Source of the DNA: Pseudomonas viridiflava
GTDB taxonomy: Bacteria > Pseudomonadota > Gammaproteobacteria > Pseudomonadales > Pseudomonadaceae
Reading direction: 5' to 3'
DNA length: 64,000 nucleotides
Assembly: GCF_003702045.1 (NCBI RefSeq)
Contig: NZ_RBTP01000076.1
Location: 306,257 to 370,256, forward strand
Within the stretch, counting starts at the first letter, position 1, and the number at the start of each line of letters is the position of its first letter. The position numbers were made by a program, and so were the translations under genes. Below the pieces are notes generated by a model. It saw only the letters and a list, made by a program, of their open reading frames with translations, ran no database searches and had not been told where the DNA came from. Below are positions 52,650-61,355 of the stretch, one piece after another.

Positions 52650-52664
52650 GCACCCAAAGGGTGA
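52650..52664 (+). promoter_or_regulatory. Second NtrC-like site in the ntrB leader
   Basis: GCACCCAAAGGGTGA: nine of ten arm bases fit GCACC-N5-GGTGC. It lies downstream of the candidate sigma-54 element, so bound NtrC here would be expected to repress. Confidence 0.55.
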
Positions 52665-52741
52665 CATTGCTGCTGCTGACAAGGATCTGCCAGCACCCGC
52701 CTTGCGCGATTGCGATGTGCCAAAAGAGGTCAACACGATTC

Positions 52742-53827
52742 ATGACTATCAGCGATGCGCTGCACAGACTGTTACTGGATAACCTGACCACTGCCACTAT
52801 TCTGCTCAATGCCGACCTGCGCCTTGAGTACATGAACCCGGCGGCGGAGATGCTGCTTGCCATAAGCGGGCAGCGCAGCCACGGGCAATTCATCAGCGAG
52901 CTGTTCACCGAATCGGCAGAGGCGCTGAGTTCGCTGCGCCAAGCCGTCGAGCAAGCGCACCCGTTTACCAAACGTGAAGCGATGCTCACCGCGCTGACCG
53001 GTCAGACCCTGACCGTCGACTACGCCGTGACCCCGATCCTGAGCAAGGGCGAAACCCTGCTGCTGCTTGAAGTCCACCCCCGTGACCGCCTGTTGCGCAT
53101 CACCAAGGAAGAGGCTCAGCTGTCGAAGCAGGAAACCACCAAGATGCTGGTGCGTGGCCTGGCCCATGAAATAAAGAATCCGCTGGGCGGAATTCGCGGT
53201 GCAGCGCAATTGCTGGCGCGCGAACTGCCCGAAGAAAGCCTCAAGGACTACACCAACGTCATCATCGAAGAGGCCGACCGCCTGCGTAACCTCGTCGATC
53301 GGATGCTGGGCTCCAACAAACTGCCTTCGCTGGCCATGACCAATGTGCATGAAGTGCTCGAACGGGTGTGCAGCCTGGTCGAAGCCGAAAGCCAGGGCTG
53401 CATCACGCTGGTGCGCGACTATGATCCAAGCATCCCGGATGTTCTGATCGACCGCGAGCAGATGATCCAGGCTGTGCTCAATATCGTGCGCAACGCCATG
53501 CAGGCCATCAGCGGCCAGAACGAATTGCGCCTGGGTCGCATCACTCTGCGCACCCGCGCCATGCGCCAGTTCACCATTGGCCACGTGCGTCATCGGCTGG
53601 TGAGCAAGATCGAGATCATCGACAACGGCCCGGGCATCCCGGCCGAGCTTCAGGAAACCATTTTCTACCCGATGGTCAGCGGCCGCCCGGATGGCACGGG
53701 GCTCGGTCTGGCCATTACCCAGAACATCATCAGCCAGCATCAGGGTCTGATCGAGTGTGACAGCCATCCCGGCCACACCACGTTCTCGATCTTCCTGCCA
53801 CTGGAACAAGGAGCAGCTTCGACATGA
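52742..53827 (+). CDS. ntrB: Nitrogen sensor histidine kinase/phosphatase NtrB
   Basis: 361-residue cytoplasmic kinase that, under PII control, phosphorylates or dephosphorylates NtrC. PAS domain at about 8–115 (TTATILLNADLRLEYMNPAAEMLLA), phospho-acceptor His142 in GLAHEIKNPLGGIRGAAQLL, N box NIVRNAMQAI, G1 IDNGPGIP and G2 GTGLGLAI. The ATG at 52742 was chosen; the longer open frame from 52472 passes through the operator. Overlaps ntrC by 4 bp. Confidence 0.96.
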   Translation: MTISDALHRLLLDNLTTATILLNADLRLEYMNPAAEMLLAISGQRSHGQFISELFTESAEALSSLRQAVEQAHPFTKREAMLTALTGQTLTVDYAVTPILSKGETLLLLEVHPRDRLLRITKEEAQLSKQETTKMLVRGLAHEIKNPLGGIRGAAQLLARELPEESLKDYTNVIIEEADRLRNLVDRMLGSNKLPSLAMTNVHEVLERVCSLVEAESQGCITLVRDYDPSIPDVLIDREQMIQAVLNIVRNAMQAISGQNELRLGRITLRTRAMRQFTIGHVRHRLVSKIEIIDNGPGIPAELQETIFYPMVSGRPDGTGLGLAITQNIISQHQGLIECDSHPGHTTFSIFLPLEQGAAST

Positions 53828-55260
53828 GCCGTAGTGAAACTGTCTGGATCGTAGACGACGATCGTTCCATTCGCTGGGTACTGGAAAAGGCCTTGCAGCA
53901 GGAAGGCATGACCACGCAGAGCTTCGACAGCGCCGATGGGGTGATGAGTCGCCTGGCCCGTCAGCAGCCGGATGTGATCATTTCCGACATCCGCATGCCG
54001 GGTGCCAGCGGCCTGGACTTGTTGGCACGGATTCGCGAACAGCATCCACGCCTCCCGGTCATCATCATGACCGCTCATTCCGACCTGGACAGCGCCGTCG
54101 CGTCGTATCAAGGCGGTGCGTTCGAATACCTGCCCAAGCCGTTCGACGTCGATGAGGCCGTCTCGTTGGTCAAGCGTGCCAACCAGCACGCTCAGGAGCA
54201 GCAAGGTCTGGATGTCGCACCCACCCTGACCCGCACGCCCGAGATCATCGGTGAAGCGCCAGCGATGCAGGAAGTGTTTCGCGCCATCGGGCGTTTGAGC
54301 CATTCCAACATCACCGTGTTGATCAATGGTGAGTCGGGCACTGGTAAAGAACTGGTCGCTCACGCCTTGCACCGCCACAGCCCGCGTTCGGCGTCGCCAT
54401 TCATTGCGCTGAACATGGCAGCGATCCCCAAGGATCTGATGGAATCCGAGCTGTTCGGTCATGAGAAAGGCGCATTCACCGGCGCCGCCAACCTGCGTCG
54501 CGGCCGCTTCGAGCAGGCTGACGGCGGCACGCTGTTTCTCGACGAAATCGGCGACATGCCGGCCGACACCCAGACCCGCTTGCTGCGTGTTCTGGCGGAC
54601 GGCGAGTTCTATCGGGTCGGCGGTCATACGCCGGTCAAGGTTGATGTACGCATCATTGCCGCGACCCACCAGAACCTGGAAACCCTCGTGCAGGCCGGTA
54701 AATTCCGTGAGGACTTGTTCCACCGCCTGAATGTGATCCGCATTCACATCCCGCGCATGTCTGACCGTCGCGAAGACATCCCGACCCTGGCTCGTCACTT
54801 CTTGAGCCGTGCCGCGCAGGAACTGGCGGTCGAGCCGAAGCTGCTCAAGGCCGAAACAGAGGAATACCTCAAGCACCTGCCTTGGCCGGGCAACGTGCGT
54901 CAGCTGGAAAACACCTGCCGCTGGATCACGGTCATGGCCTCGGGTCGTGAAGTGCACATCAGCGACCTGCCGCCAGAGCTGCTCAGCCTGCCGCAGGATG
55001 CTGCGCCCGTAACCAACTGGGAACAGGCACTGCGTCAGTGGGCCGATCAGGCGCTGTCACGCGGGCAGTCGAGTCTGCTGGACAGTGCTGTGCCGACCTT
55101 CGAACGCATCATGATCGAAACAGCCCTCAAACACACCGCAGGCCGCCGACGCGACGCCGCCGTGTTGCTGGGCTGGGGCCGCAACACCTTGACCCGCAAG
55201 ATCAAGGAACTTGGCATGAAAGTTGATGGCGGGGATGACGACGAGGGTGAGGAAGGCTGA
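53824..55260 (+). CDS. ntrC: Nitrogen regulator NtrC, sigma-54 activator
   Basis: 478-residue response regulator. Receiver phospho-Asp55 in VIISDIRMPG; AAA+ domain with Walker A GESGTGKE (about residues 169–176), GAFTGA sigma-54 contact and DGGTLFLDEIGDMP. The C-terminal Fis-type helix-turn-helix reads GRRRDAAVLLGWGRNTLTRKIKEL (about 440–463). Binds the GCACC-N5-GGTGC sites seen before glnA and ntrB. Co-transcribed with ntrB. Confidence 0.97.
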   Translation: MSRSETVWIVDDDRSIRWVLEKALQQEGMTTQSFDSADGVMSRLARQQPDVIISDIRMPGASGLDLLARIREQHPRLPVIIMTAHSDLDSAVASYQGGAFEYLPKPFDVDEAVSLVKRANQHAQEQQGLDVAPTLTRTPEIIGEAPAMQEVFRAIGRLSHSNITVLINGESGTGKELVAHALHRHSPRSASPFIALNMAAIPKDLMESELFGHEKGAFTGAANLRRGRFEQADGGTLFLDEIGDMPADTQTRLLRVLADGEFYRVGGHTPVKVDVRIIAATHQNLETLVQAGKFREDLFHRLNVIRIHIPRMSDRREDIPTLARHFLSRAAQELAVEPKLLKAETEEYLKHLPWPGNVRQLENTCRWITVMASGREVHISDLPPELLSLPQDAAPVTNWEQALRQWADQALSRGQSSLLDSAVPTFERIMIETALKHTAGRRRDAAVLLGWGRNTLTRKIKELGMKVDGGDDDEGEEG

Positions 55261-55274
55261 ACGGCCTACCTCAA

Positions 55275-55396
55275 CACTGATCGTACCAATGCTCCGCGTG
55301 GGCATGCCGCCCGTGACGCTCTGCGTCGCATCCAGATGCGGACGCGGAGCTTCATGGGCGGCACATTGCCCTGCTGGGGCGTGGTAACGATCAGTT
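55275..55396. repeat. Compound intergenic hairpin repeat
   Basis: TGATCGTACCAATGCTCCGC, CATGCCGCCCGTGACGCTCT, GCGTCGCATCCAGATGCGGA, CGCGGAGC and GGGGCGTGGTAACGATCA. The outer ends TGATCGT / ACGATCA are inverted, so the whole 120-bp unit (55278–55395) is a large imperfect palindrome. It lies between the convergent ntrC and aldo/keto reductase genes. Confidence 0.7.
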
Positions 55397-55402
55397 GCGT
55401 GA

Positions 55403-56440
55403 TCACTCAGCCAGCGACGGTTTTTCCCACAGGTTGATTCCGCCTTCCACCGCGAAGCTGTCGATCTCAGTCAGTTCTTCCTGACTGAACGACAGGTTCT
55501 TCAAAGCACCAACGTTTTCGATGATCTGCTCGGGACGGCTGGCGCCAATCAGTGCTGATGTCACGCGTGGATCACGCAGTGTCCAGGCCAGGGCCATTTG
55601 CGCCAGGCTTTGGCCGCGACGCTGGGCGATTTCATTCAGAGCCCGCACGTGGGCGATGTTCTGCTCAGACAAGTGCGACGCCTGCAACGAACCGCCACCC
55701 GGACGGTTGACCCGCGCATCCTTGGGCACGCCGTTCAGGTACTTGTCCGACAGCAGCCCCTGCGCCAGCGCAGTGAAGGCAATCACGCCAGCGCCCAACT
55801 CCTCGGTCGCATCGAGCAGGTCTTTCTCGACCCAACGATTGAGCAGGTTATAGGCCGGTTGGTGAATCAGCAGTGGCACCTTCCACTCTTTGAGCAGTGC
55901 GGCCATCTCTCGGGTCTTGGCCCCGGAGTAGGACGAAATACCGATGTACAACGCCTTGCCCTGCTGCACGGCAGTGGCCAGTGCGCTGGCGGTTTCTTCC
56001 AGCGGCGTCTCCGGGTCGAAGCGGTGCGAATAGAAAATGTCGACGTAATCCAGCCCCATCCGCTGCAGGCTTTGATCGAGGCTGGCCAGCACGTATTTGC
56101 GAGAACCGCCGCCCTGCCCGTAAGGCCCGGGCCACATGTCCCAGCCCGCTTTGCTGGAGATGATCAGCTCGTCGCGGTACTGCTTGAAGTCTTCGCGCAG
56201 CAGACGACCGAAGTTGATTTCGGCGCTGCCGTAAGGAGGGCCGTAGTTATTGGCCAGGTCGAAATGGTTGATGCCCAGATCGAACGCCGTGCGCAACATG
56301 GCGCGCTGGGTGTCGATGGGCGTGCTGTCACCGAAGTTGTGCCACAGCCCCAGCGACAGCGCTGGCAGGACCAGCCCGCTGCGACCGGTACGGCGATAAG
56401 GCATGTCGTTGTAGCGATGTTCGGCAGCGATATACGTCAT
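55403..56440 (-). CDS. Aldo/keto reductase, YghZ-like
   Basis: 345-residue NADPH-dependent reductase resembling E. coli YghZ (L-glyceraldehyde 3-phosphate reductase). Catalytic tetrad candidates: Asp and Tyr in NHFDLANNYGPPYGSAE, Lys in ISSKAGWDMWPGPYG and His in IFYSHRFDPETP. NADP-binding end ALIGASRPEQIIENV. Start ATG 56440 (MTYIAAEHRYNDMPYRRTG). First of a group with a binding protein, monooxygenase and TonB-dependent receptor on the same strand; its substrate there is unknown. Confidence 0.92.
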   Translation of the reverse strand: MTYIAAEHRYNDMPYRRTGRSGLVLPALSLGLWHNFGDSTPIDTQRAMLRTAFDLGINHFDLANNYGPPYGSAEINFGRLLREDFKQYRDELIISSKAGWDMWPGPYGQGGGSRKYVLASLDQSLQRMGLDYVDIFYSHRFDPETPLEETASALATAVQQGKALYIGISSYSGAKTREMAALLKEWKVPLLIHQPAYNLLNRWVEKDLLDATEELGAGVIAFTALAQGLLSDKYLNGVPKDARVNRPGGGSLQASHLSEQNIAHVRALNEIAQRRGQSLAQMALAWTLRDPRVTSALIGASRPEQIIENVGALKNLSFSQEELTEIDSFAVEGGINLWEKPSLAE

Positions 56441-56466
56441 TGAATCCTCTCTTGTCAGGGGGATAC

Positions 56467-57402
56467 TCAAGGCCTGTTCCACACGGCCTGCTGGATATCG
56501 ACCCGCTTGGGCACCAAGTGGTTGTCGTAAAACAGATCGGCGGTCGCCTGCTGTGCGCGAACGATTTCTGGCGTGATCGGCAGGCTCGGGGATGCCGGGC
56601 GGTGATCAAGATACTGAGTGATGACCGCTTCGGACAACCCCATGCTGCGCGCCAGAATCTGAATGCTCTCGGCACGTTGCGAGCGGGTCAGCGCATCGGC
56701 TGCGGTCAGTTCGTCGAGTACGCTCTGCACGAAAGCCGCGTTGCTGTCAGCAAAACCGCGGCGCGCGGTGTAGAGCGGGCCAGACAACCCAAGCCCCTCA
56801 CCATTCGCCAACAAGCGACTGTGGCCTTCGTTGAGGGCGACGGAATAGTACGGATCCCAGATGGCCCAGGCATCGACACTGCCGTTTTCAAACGCCGCAC
56901 GGGCATCGGCCGGGGTCAGGTAGATTGGCTGAATGTCCTTGAACGTCAGCCCTGCCTTGTTCAGTACGCGCAATACCACATTGTGTGCGCTGGAGCCTTT
57001 TTGAAACGCGACCTTGCGCCCTTTCAGATCGGCCACCTTGTGCAACGGACTCTCGTTGCGCACCAGAATGGTTTCGGCCTGCGGCTTGGCGGGTTCGGCG
57101 CCGATGTAGACCAGGTCAGCACCTGCCACTTGGGCAAAGATCGGCGGAATGTCACCGGTCGAGGCAATATCCAGACTGCCGATGTTCAAAGCTTCCAGCA
57201 TCTGCGGCCCGGCCGGAAACTCGATCCACTTGATCTGCGTGTGCGGGAAACGTTTCTCCAGCAGCCCGTGTTCCTTGGCGAGGACAAGGTTGATCGAGCC
57301 CTTCTGAAAGCCGATGCGCAGGCTATCCGGTTCGCTGGCTGAAGCCGTGTTTAACAGACCGCTGAACGCGAGAATGGCGGCAATGAGTGCAAATGGTTTC
57401 AT
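56467..57402 (-). CDS. Aliphatic sulfonate-type ABC substrate-binding protein
   Basis: 311-residue periplasmic protein of the SsuA/TauA family. Signal peptide about 1–22 (ends NTASA). Family stretches: LRIGFQKGSINLVLAKEHGLLEKRFP, FPAGPQMLEALNIGSLDIASTGDIPPIFAQ, KGRKVAFQKGSSAHNVV and DAWAIWDPYYSVA. No ABC permease or ATPase is adjacent, so it must share a transporter encoded elsewhere. Lies 26 bp upstream of the aldo/keto reductase. Ligand unknown; an organosulfur compound is likely. Confidence 0.9.
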   Translation of the reverse strand: MKPFALIAAILAFSGLLNTASASEPDSLRIGFQKGSINLVLAKEHGLLEKRFPHTQIKWIEFPAGPQMLEALNIGSLDIASTGDIPPIFAQVAGADLVYIGAEPAKPQAETILVRNESPLHKVADLKGRKVAFQKGSSAHNVVLRVLNKAGLTFKDIQPIYLTPADARAAFENGSVDAWAIWDPYYSVALNEGHSRLLANGEGLGLSGPLYTARRGFADSNAAFVQSVLDELTAADALTRSQRAESIQILARSMGLSEAVITQYLDHRPASPSLPITPEIVRAQQATADLFYDNHLVPKRVDIQQAVWNRP

Positions 57403-57418
57403 GAGATTTTTCCTTTAC

Positions 57419-57517
57419 CGATGATTGTTTCCACGCTCTGCGTGGTAACACCGCCTGGGACGCTCTGCGTCCCGCTTGCGACGCGGAGCGACGTGAGATG
57501 CATTCGGGAACAATCAT
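57419..57517. repeat. Intergenic hairpin repeat between monooxygenase and binding protein
   Basis: ATGATTGTTTCCACGCTCTG, CGTGGTAACACC, GGGACGCTCTGCGTCCCGC and GACGCGGAGCGACGTG, ending GGGAACAATCAT. The outer ATGATTGTT / AACAATCAT arms are inverted, so the unit is a near-complete palindrome. It lies inside the presumed operon and overlaps the last codons of the monooxygenase gene. Confidence 0.65.
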
Positions 57518-58842
57518 CAAAAACCATCTGCCGGGCGCTGCAAGCCGAGGTTTTCGCGCAAGGTGGTGCCTTCGTATTCCGTGCGGAACAGGCCGCGACG
57601 CTGCAACTCGGGCACCAGTAACCGAGCAACGTCTTCAAGACCGCCAGGCAGATGTGGCACCAGCACGTTGAAGCCATCCGCAGCGCCTTGTTCGAACCAG
57701 AGCTGCAGTTCATCAGCGACCTGGTCAGGCGTGCCGATCAGGCTGTAATGGCCTCGCCCACCCGCAATGCGACGGCCCAGTTGTGCGAGGTTGAGGTGTT
57801 CCCGCTCGGCCAGTTCGGTGAGCAGTTTCTGACGGCTGCGCTGGCCGCTGTCTGTGAGCGGCAACACCGGCAACGGTCCGTCCTGCGGATAACCGGACAG
57901 GTCGAAATTACCCAACATACGGCCCAACAGCGCGATACCCACCTCGGGCTTTACCAGGTCCTGAAACGACTCGAATTTTTCTTGGGCCAACGCCTCGGTT
58001 TCGGCCACGACGATCAACACGCCGGGCATGATTTTCAGCGAGTCGGCACTGCGCCCATAGGCTTCCAGACGCCTCTTGATGTCGGCATAGAACGCCTGCG
58101 CGCTGGCCAGTGAGGTCTGGGCAGTGAACACCACCTCAGCCGTTTGCGCCGCCAGATCGCGACCGACTTCCGAAGAGCCCGCCTGCACCACGACTGGCTG
58201 ACCCTGCGGCGAGCGCGCCACGTTGAGCGGGCCTTTTACGCGGAAGTGTTCGCCCTGATGATTCAGCACCTGCATTTTGGCCGGGGCGTAATACTGACCA
58301 CTGGCCTTGTCGCGGGTGAACGCATCGTCTGCCCAACTGTTCCACAATCCGGTCACCACCTGATGAAACTCCCGGGCACGGCTGTAGCGTTCCGCATGCC
58401 CGACGTGTTCACTGCGCCCGAAGTTCTGCGCTTCGGCCGCCGCATCCGACGTCACCAGATTCCACCCTGCTCGCCCACCGGACAGATGATCCAGCGAGGC
58501 GAACTTGCGGGCCACGTGATAGGGCTCGTTGTAGGTGGTGGTCGCGGTCGCAATCAGACCGATGTGATCCGTCACCGCGCTCAGCGCCGACAGCAGCGTC
58601 AGTGGCTCGAAATGATCGGAGCGCGCCATGCGGCTGGCAATGTCGCCCGTGGCGGCAGCGACACTGTCGGCCACGAACAGCGCATCGAATTTCGCAGCTT
58701 CCGCCACGTGGGCCAAATGCCGGTAATGCTTGAAATCCAGCCCTGCATCAGCAGGCACATCCGGGTGTCGCCAGGCCGCTACGTGGTGCCCGGTGGCCAT
58801 CAGAAAAGCCCCCAGTTTCATCTGTCGAGCCGTTGCGCGCAT
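57517..58842 (-). CDS. FMN-dependent monooxygenase, NtaA/SnaA/DszA family
   Basis: 441-residue luciferase-like flavoprotein oxygenase. Signatures: KLGAFLMATGHHVAAWRHPD, FDALFVADS, LEPLTLLSALSAVTDHIGL-type segment, TATTTYNEPYHVARKFASLDHLSGGRAGWNLVTS, QAGSSEVGRDLAAQTAEVVFTAQ and GTPDQVADEL. Uses reduced FMN from a separate reductase, not encoded nearby. Next to a sulfonate-type binding protein, it most likely cleaves a carbon–sulfur or related bond. Substrate not deducible. Confidence 0.92.
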   Translation of the reverse strand: MRATARQMKLGAFLMATGHHVAAWRHPDVPADAGLDFKHYRHLAHVAEAAKFDALFVADSVAAATGDIASRMARSDHFEPLTLLSALSAVTDHIGLIATATTTYNEPYHVARKFASLDHLSGGRAGWNLVTSDAAAEAQNFGRSEHVGHAERYSRAREFHQVVTGLWNSWADDAFTRDKASGQYYAPAKMQVLNHQGEHFRVKGPLNVARSPQGQPVVVQAGSSEVGRDLAAQTAEVVFTAQTSLASAQAFYADIKRRLEAYGRSADSLKIMPGVLIVVAETEALAQEKFESFQDLVKPEVGIALLGRMLGNFDLSGYPQDGPLPVLPLTDSGQRSRQKLLTELAEREHLNLAQLGRRIAGGRGHYSLIGTPDQVADELQLWFEQGAADGFNVLVPHLPGGLEDVARLLVPELQRRGLFRTEYEGTTLRENLGLQRPADGF

Positions 58843-58870
58843 ACCTGTCTCCTTTCATTGCGGTTGCCGC

Positions 58871-61138
58871 CTAGAAATCCTTGCGTACCTGCACGCCGAA
58901 ATAACGCTCGTCGTCACGCGGCACCGAGCGATACACGTAGTTGCCACCCGTGGCGAGCATCGGCGAATAGGATTTATCCGCGAGGTTCTTGCCCAGCAGC
59001 GCCACACGCCAGCCGCTGTTGTAATCGGCCAGCGCGACGCTGGCGTTCCAGAGGCCGTAGGCGCCCTGTTTGGTGTCCGGGTTCTGGCTGATGTCGTACT
59101 GCACTTCGCTTTGCCAGCTGTAATCAGTGCCCAGTTCGATATCCAGGCCGTTGTCCAGCGGGAGGGTGTAGTCAGCGCGAACGTAGCTTTTCCAGTCCGG
59201 GCTGTACGGCAGGGTCTTGCCGTCGACATTGCACGACGCGGCAGCACCGGCTGGGCAAGCGAAACTGTCGATGCGTGCACGGGTGTAGGACAGCGCACCG
59301 GAGAACTTCAGATTCTGCGTAGCTTGCAAGGCGTAATCGAGTTCGACGCCCTCGGTGCTCACGCTGCCGGCGTTGACCAGCCGCGTCACCACCTGCCCGG
59401 CCACGCTGTCGAAAAAGTTGGCCTGATAGTTGTCGTAATCACTGTGGAACACCGCCAGGTTGGTGGTCAGGCGATTGTTCCAGGTGGTGGCCTTGATGCC
59501 GACTTCCCACGTATTGGAAGTCTCGGGTTTCAAGGCTTCTGTGTCACGCGGCTGCATGTTGAAAAACACGTTGTAGGCCGGGCCTTTGTAGCCTCGCGAG
59601 TAGGTGATGTAGCTGGTCACGCTGTCGCTCAGGTCGTATTGCAGACCCAAACGCCCTGACTTGCCCTCTTCATCCACCGAACCGGAACTGCTGGTCGCGG
59701 GCTGAATGCCGCTGACCGTGGTAGCGGAAGTCGAGACGCGGCGGTGGTCGTATTCAAGGTCGTCGTGTGTCCAGCGCAGCCCGGCAATCGCACGAAAATC
59801 CGGGGTGAAATTGAACGTGGTCTCGCCGAACACCGAATAGCTTTCATTGGTGGTGGTGTAATCGGCAACCCCCTGATCCCGTTGCGTCTGTGTGATCAGC
59901 GTACGCTGGTACGCCTCGTCACTCTTGCCGTGCATATAAAACAGTCCACCGACGTACTCGATGAACTGGCCTTTTGGCGAGGCCAGACGCAGCTCTTGCG
60001 AGTACTGGTTGAACTCAAGATCACCTTTGTCTTCGGTACCGGGGAACGCCGCCGTGATCGTGCCGAGGCGGTCGCCGTCCTGATACTGCGTGTTGTCCCA
60101 GCCGCGCCAGGCGGTGATCGAGGTCAGGGTGTAGTCACCCAGTTGCCAGTCCAGTTGCCCGGACAGACCTTTGTTGGTGTCTTCGACATGGCTGCGGTAA
60201 TCGCTGATCACGTTGCGGTTGTCGCTGTCGGCACGCACCGGCGACAGCGCGCTGGTGAATGCCGGGGTGAGCGACTTGGCCACCACGCCATTGGGCGCGT
60301 CGTCGTGGGACTGCATGTAGTCCGCCGCCAGCGTGAACGTGATGTCGTCGTTGGGCGTGAACTCCAGCTTGCCCCGCGCGCCTTTGCGGTTGTAGCCGTT
60401 GACCTCATGGCCGTTGAGCGTGTTGTCGACGTTGCCGTCGTAACTGCCGAACAACGTGGTGATCGATCCTTTAAGCGTGTCCGGGATCAGGCTGCCGCCG
60501 ATGCCGAAGCGCGTGCGACTTTCGTTGCCGCTGTAGTAGGACTGATCGATATAGCCGTGAGTCTCTTCGGTCGGCGCCTTGGTGGTGACGTTGAGCACAC
60601 CGGCCGACGCATTCTTGCCGAACAGCGTGCCTTGTGGACCGCGCAGCACTTCGATGCGCTCCAGGTCCAGCAGATCGAGCGTGGCCTGGCCAGGCCGTGC
60701 GTAGACCACGCCGTCGATGACGGTGGCCACGGTCGGCTCAACGCCTGGCGACGTGGAGACGGTGCCCACGCCCCGCACGAACAGCGAGGTGTCCTTGTTT
60801 GACGCGCCGGTCCTAAAATTCAGCGACGGCACCTGCTGCACAATACTGGCGACGCCGTTGCGGTTGTCACGTTCCAGTTGTTCGCCTTGAATCACCGACA
60901 CCGCAACCGGCACGTTTTGCAGCGACTCTTCGCGACGCGTGGCGGTTACGGTGACCGATTCGAGTGTTGGTGTCTCGGCAGCCTGCTCGACGGCTTCAGC
61001 CGCCATGACCGGAACCATCGGCAATGCCGTCAGCCCCATTAGCAACCAGCCGCAACGACGCCCCCGCGCCGTGTGAACCTGATCGATGGCCTGCGCCAGT
61101 CGTGTGTGTTTGACCCCGTCCCCGCGTGTTGTGTACAT
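58871..61138 (-). CDS. TonB-dependent outer-membrane receptor
   Basis: 755-residue outer-membrane receptor. The signal region is preceded by a long N-terminus (about 1–30) and includes CGWLLMGLTALPMVPVMAA. TonB-box-like ESVTVTA (about residues 59–65) is followed by the plug domain (VPVAVSVIQGEQLERDN…TSLFVRGVGT…VLRGPQGTLFGKNASAGVLNVTTKAP) and a barrel ending in aromatic Phe (VQVRKDF). No N-terminal signalling domain, so it is not a sigma/anti-sigma-coupled siderophore receptor. ATG 61138 preferred to GTG 61186. Divergent from a LacI regulator. Confidence 0.92.
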   Translation of the reverse strand: MYTTRGDGVKHTRLAQAIDQVHTARGRRCGWLLMGLTALPMVPVMAAEAVEQAAETPTLESVTVTATRREESLQNVPVAVSVIQGEQLERDNRNGVASIVQQVPSLNFRTGASNKDTSLFVRGVGTVSTSPGVEPTVATVIDGVVYARPGQATLDLLDLERIEVLRGPQGTLFGKNASAGVLNVTTKAPTEETHGYIDQSYYSGNESRTRFGIGGSLIPDTLKGSITTLFGSYDGNVDNTLNGHEVNGYNRKGARGKLEFTPNDDITFTLAADYMQSHDDAPNGVVAKSLTPAFTSALSPVRADSDNRNVISDYRSHVEDTNKGLSGQLDWQLGDYTLTSITAWRGWDNTQYQDGDRLGTITAAFPGTEDKGDLEFNQYSQELRLASPKGQFIEYVGGLFYMHGKSDEAYQRTLITQTQRDQGVADYTTTNESYSVFGETTFNFTPDFRAIAGLRWTHDDLEYDHRRVSTSATTVSGIQPATSSSGSVDEEGKSGRLGLQYDLSDSVTSYITYSRGYKGPAYNVFFNMQPRDTEALKPETSNTWEVGIKATTWNNRLTTNLAVFHSDYDNYQANFFDSVAGQVVTRLVNAGSVSTEGVELDYALQATQNLKFSGALSYTRARIDSFACPAGAAASCNVDGKTLPYSPDWKSYVRADYTLPLDNGLDIELGTDYSWQSEVQYDISQNPDTKQGAYGLWNASVALADYNSGWRVALLGKNLADKSYSPMLATGGNYVYRSVPRDDERYFGVQVRKDF

Positions 61139-61253
61139 CTGCGTGCCTGCCTGAAATATGCCCTGATCCGACAGTGCCTCGGGCACTGACGCCTTTGATT
61201 ACGACTAAACCGGGTCCGGGCATTCGCGGTGGCGAGTAGCAGACAACCATCTT

Positions 61254-61267
61254 TGTTAGCGCTAACA
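61254..61267. promoter_or_regulatory. LacI-family operator palindrome
   Basis: TGTTAGCGCTAACA, a perfect 14-bp palindrome with the central CG typical of LacI/GalR operators (consensus-like TGTTAGCGCTAACA). It lies 116 bp from the receptor start and 89 bp from the LacI-type gene. Probably controls both divergent genes. Confidence 0.85.
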
Positions 61268-61355
61268 TCACCAGTATCAGGAAATGACAGATAGATCGTC
61301 CAATACTTAAAAATTAGTTTTATATGCTTTTTAATTTTAAAAGAAGCGCATCAGC

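Larger units (their letters stand above)
52150..52741. other. 592-bp control region upstream of ntrBC
   Basis: Contains a REPIN (52218–52306), a perfect NtrC-type palindrome (52464–52478), a sigma-54-like element (52607–52623) and a second NtrC-like site (52650–52664). The frame of ntrB is open back to 52472, but no good start other than 52742 is supported. Confidence 0.7.

Noticed and set aside
53740..54957. 405-codon open frame antisense to ntrC
   Set aside because: Shadow of ntrC; no motif, no ribosome-binding site.
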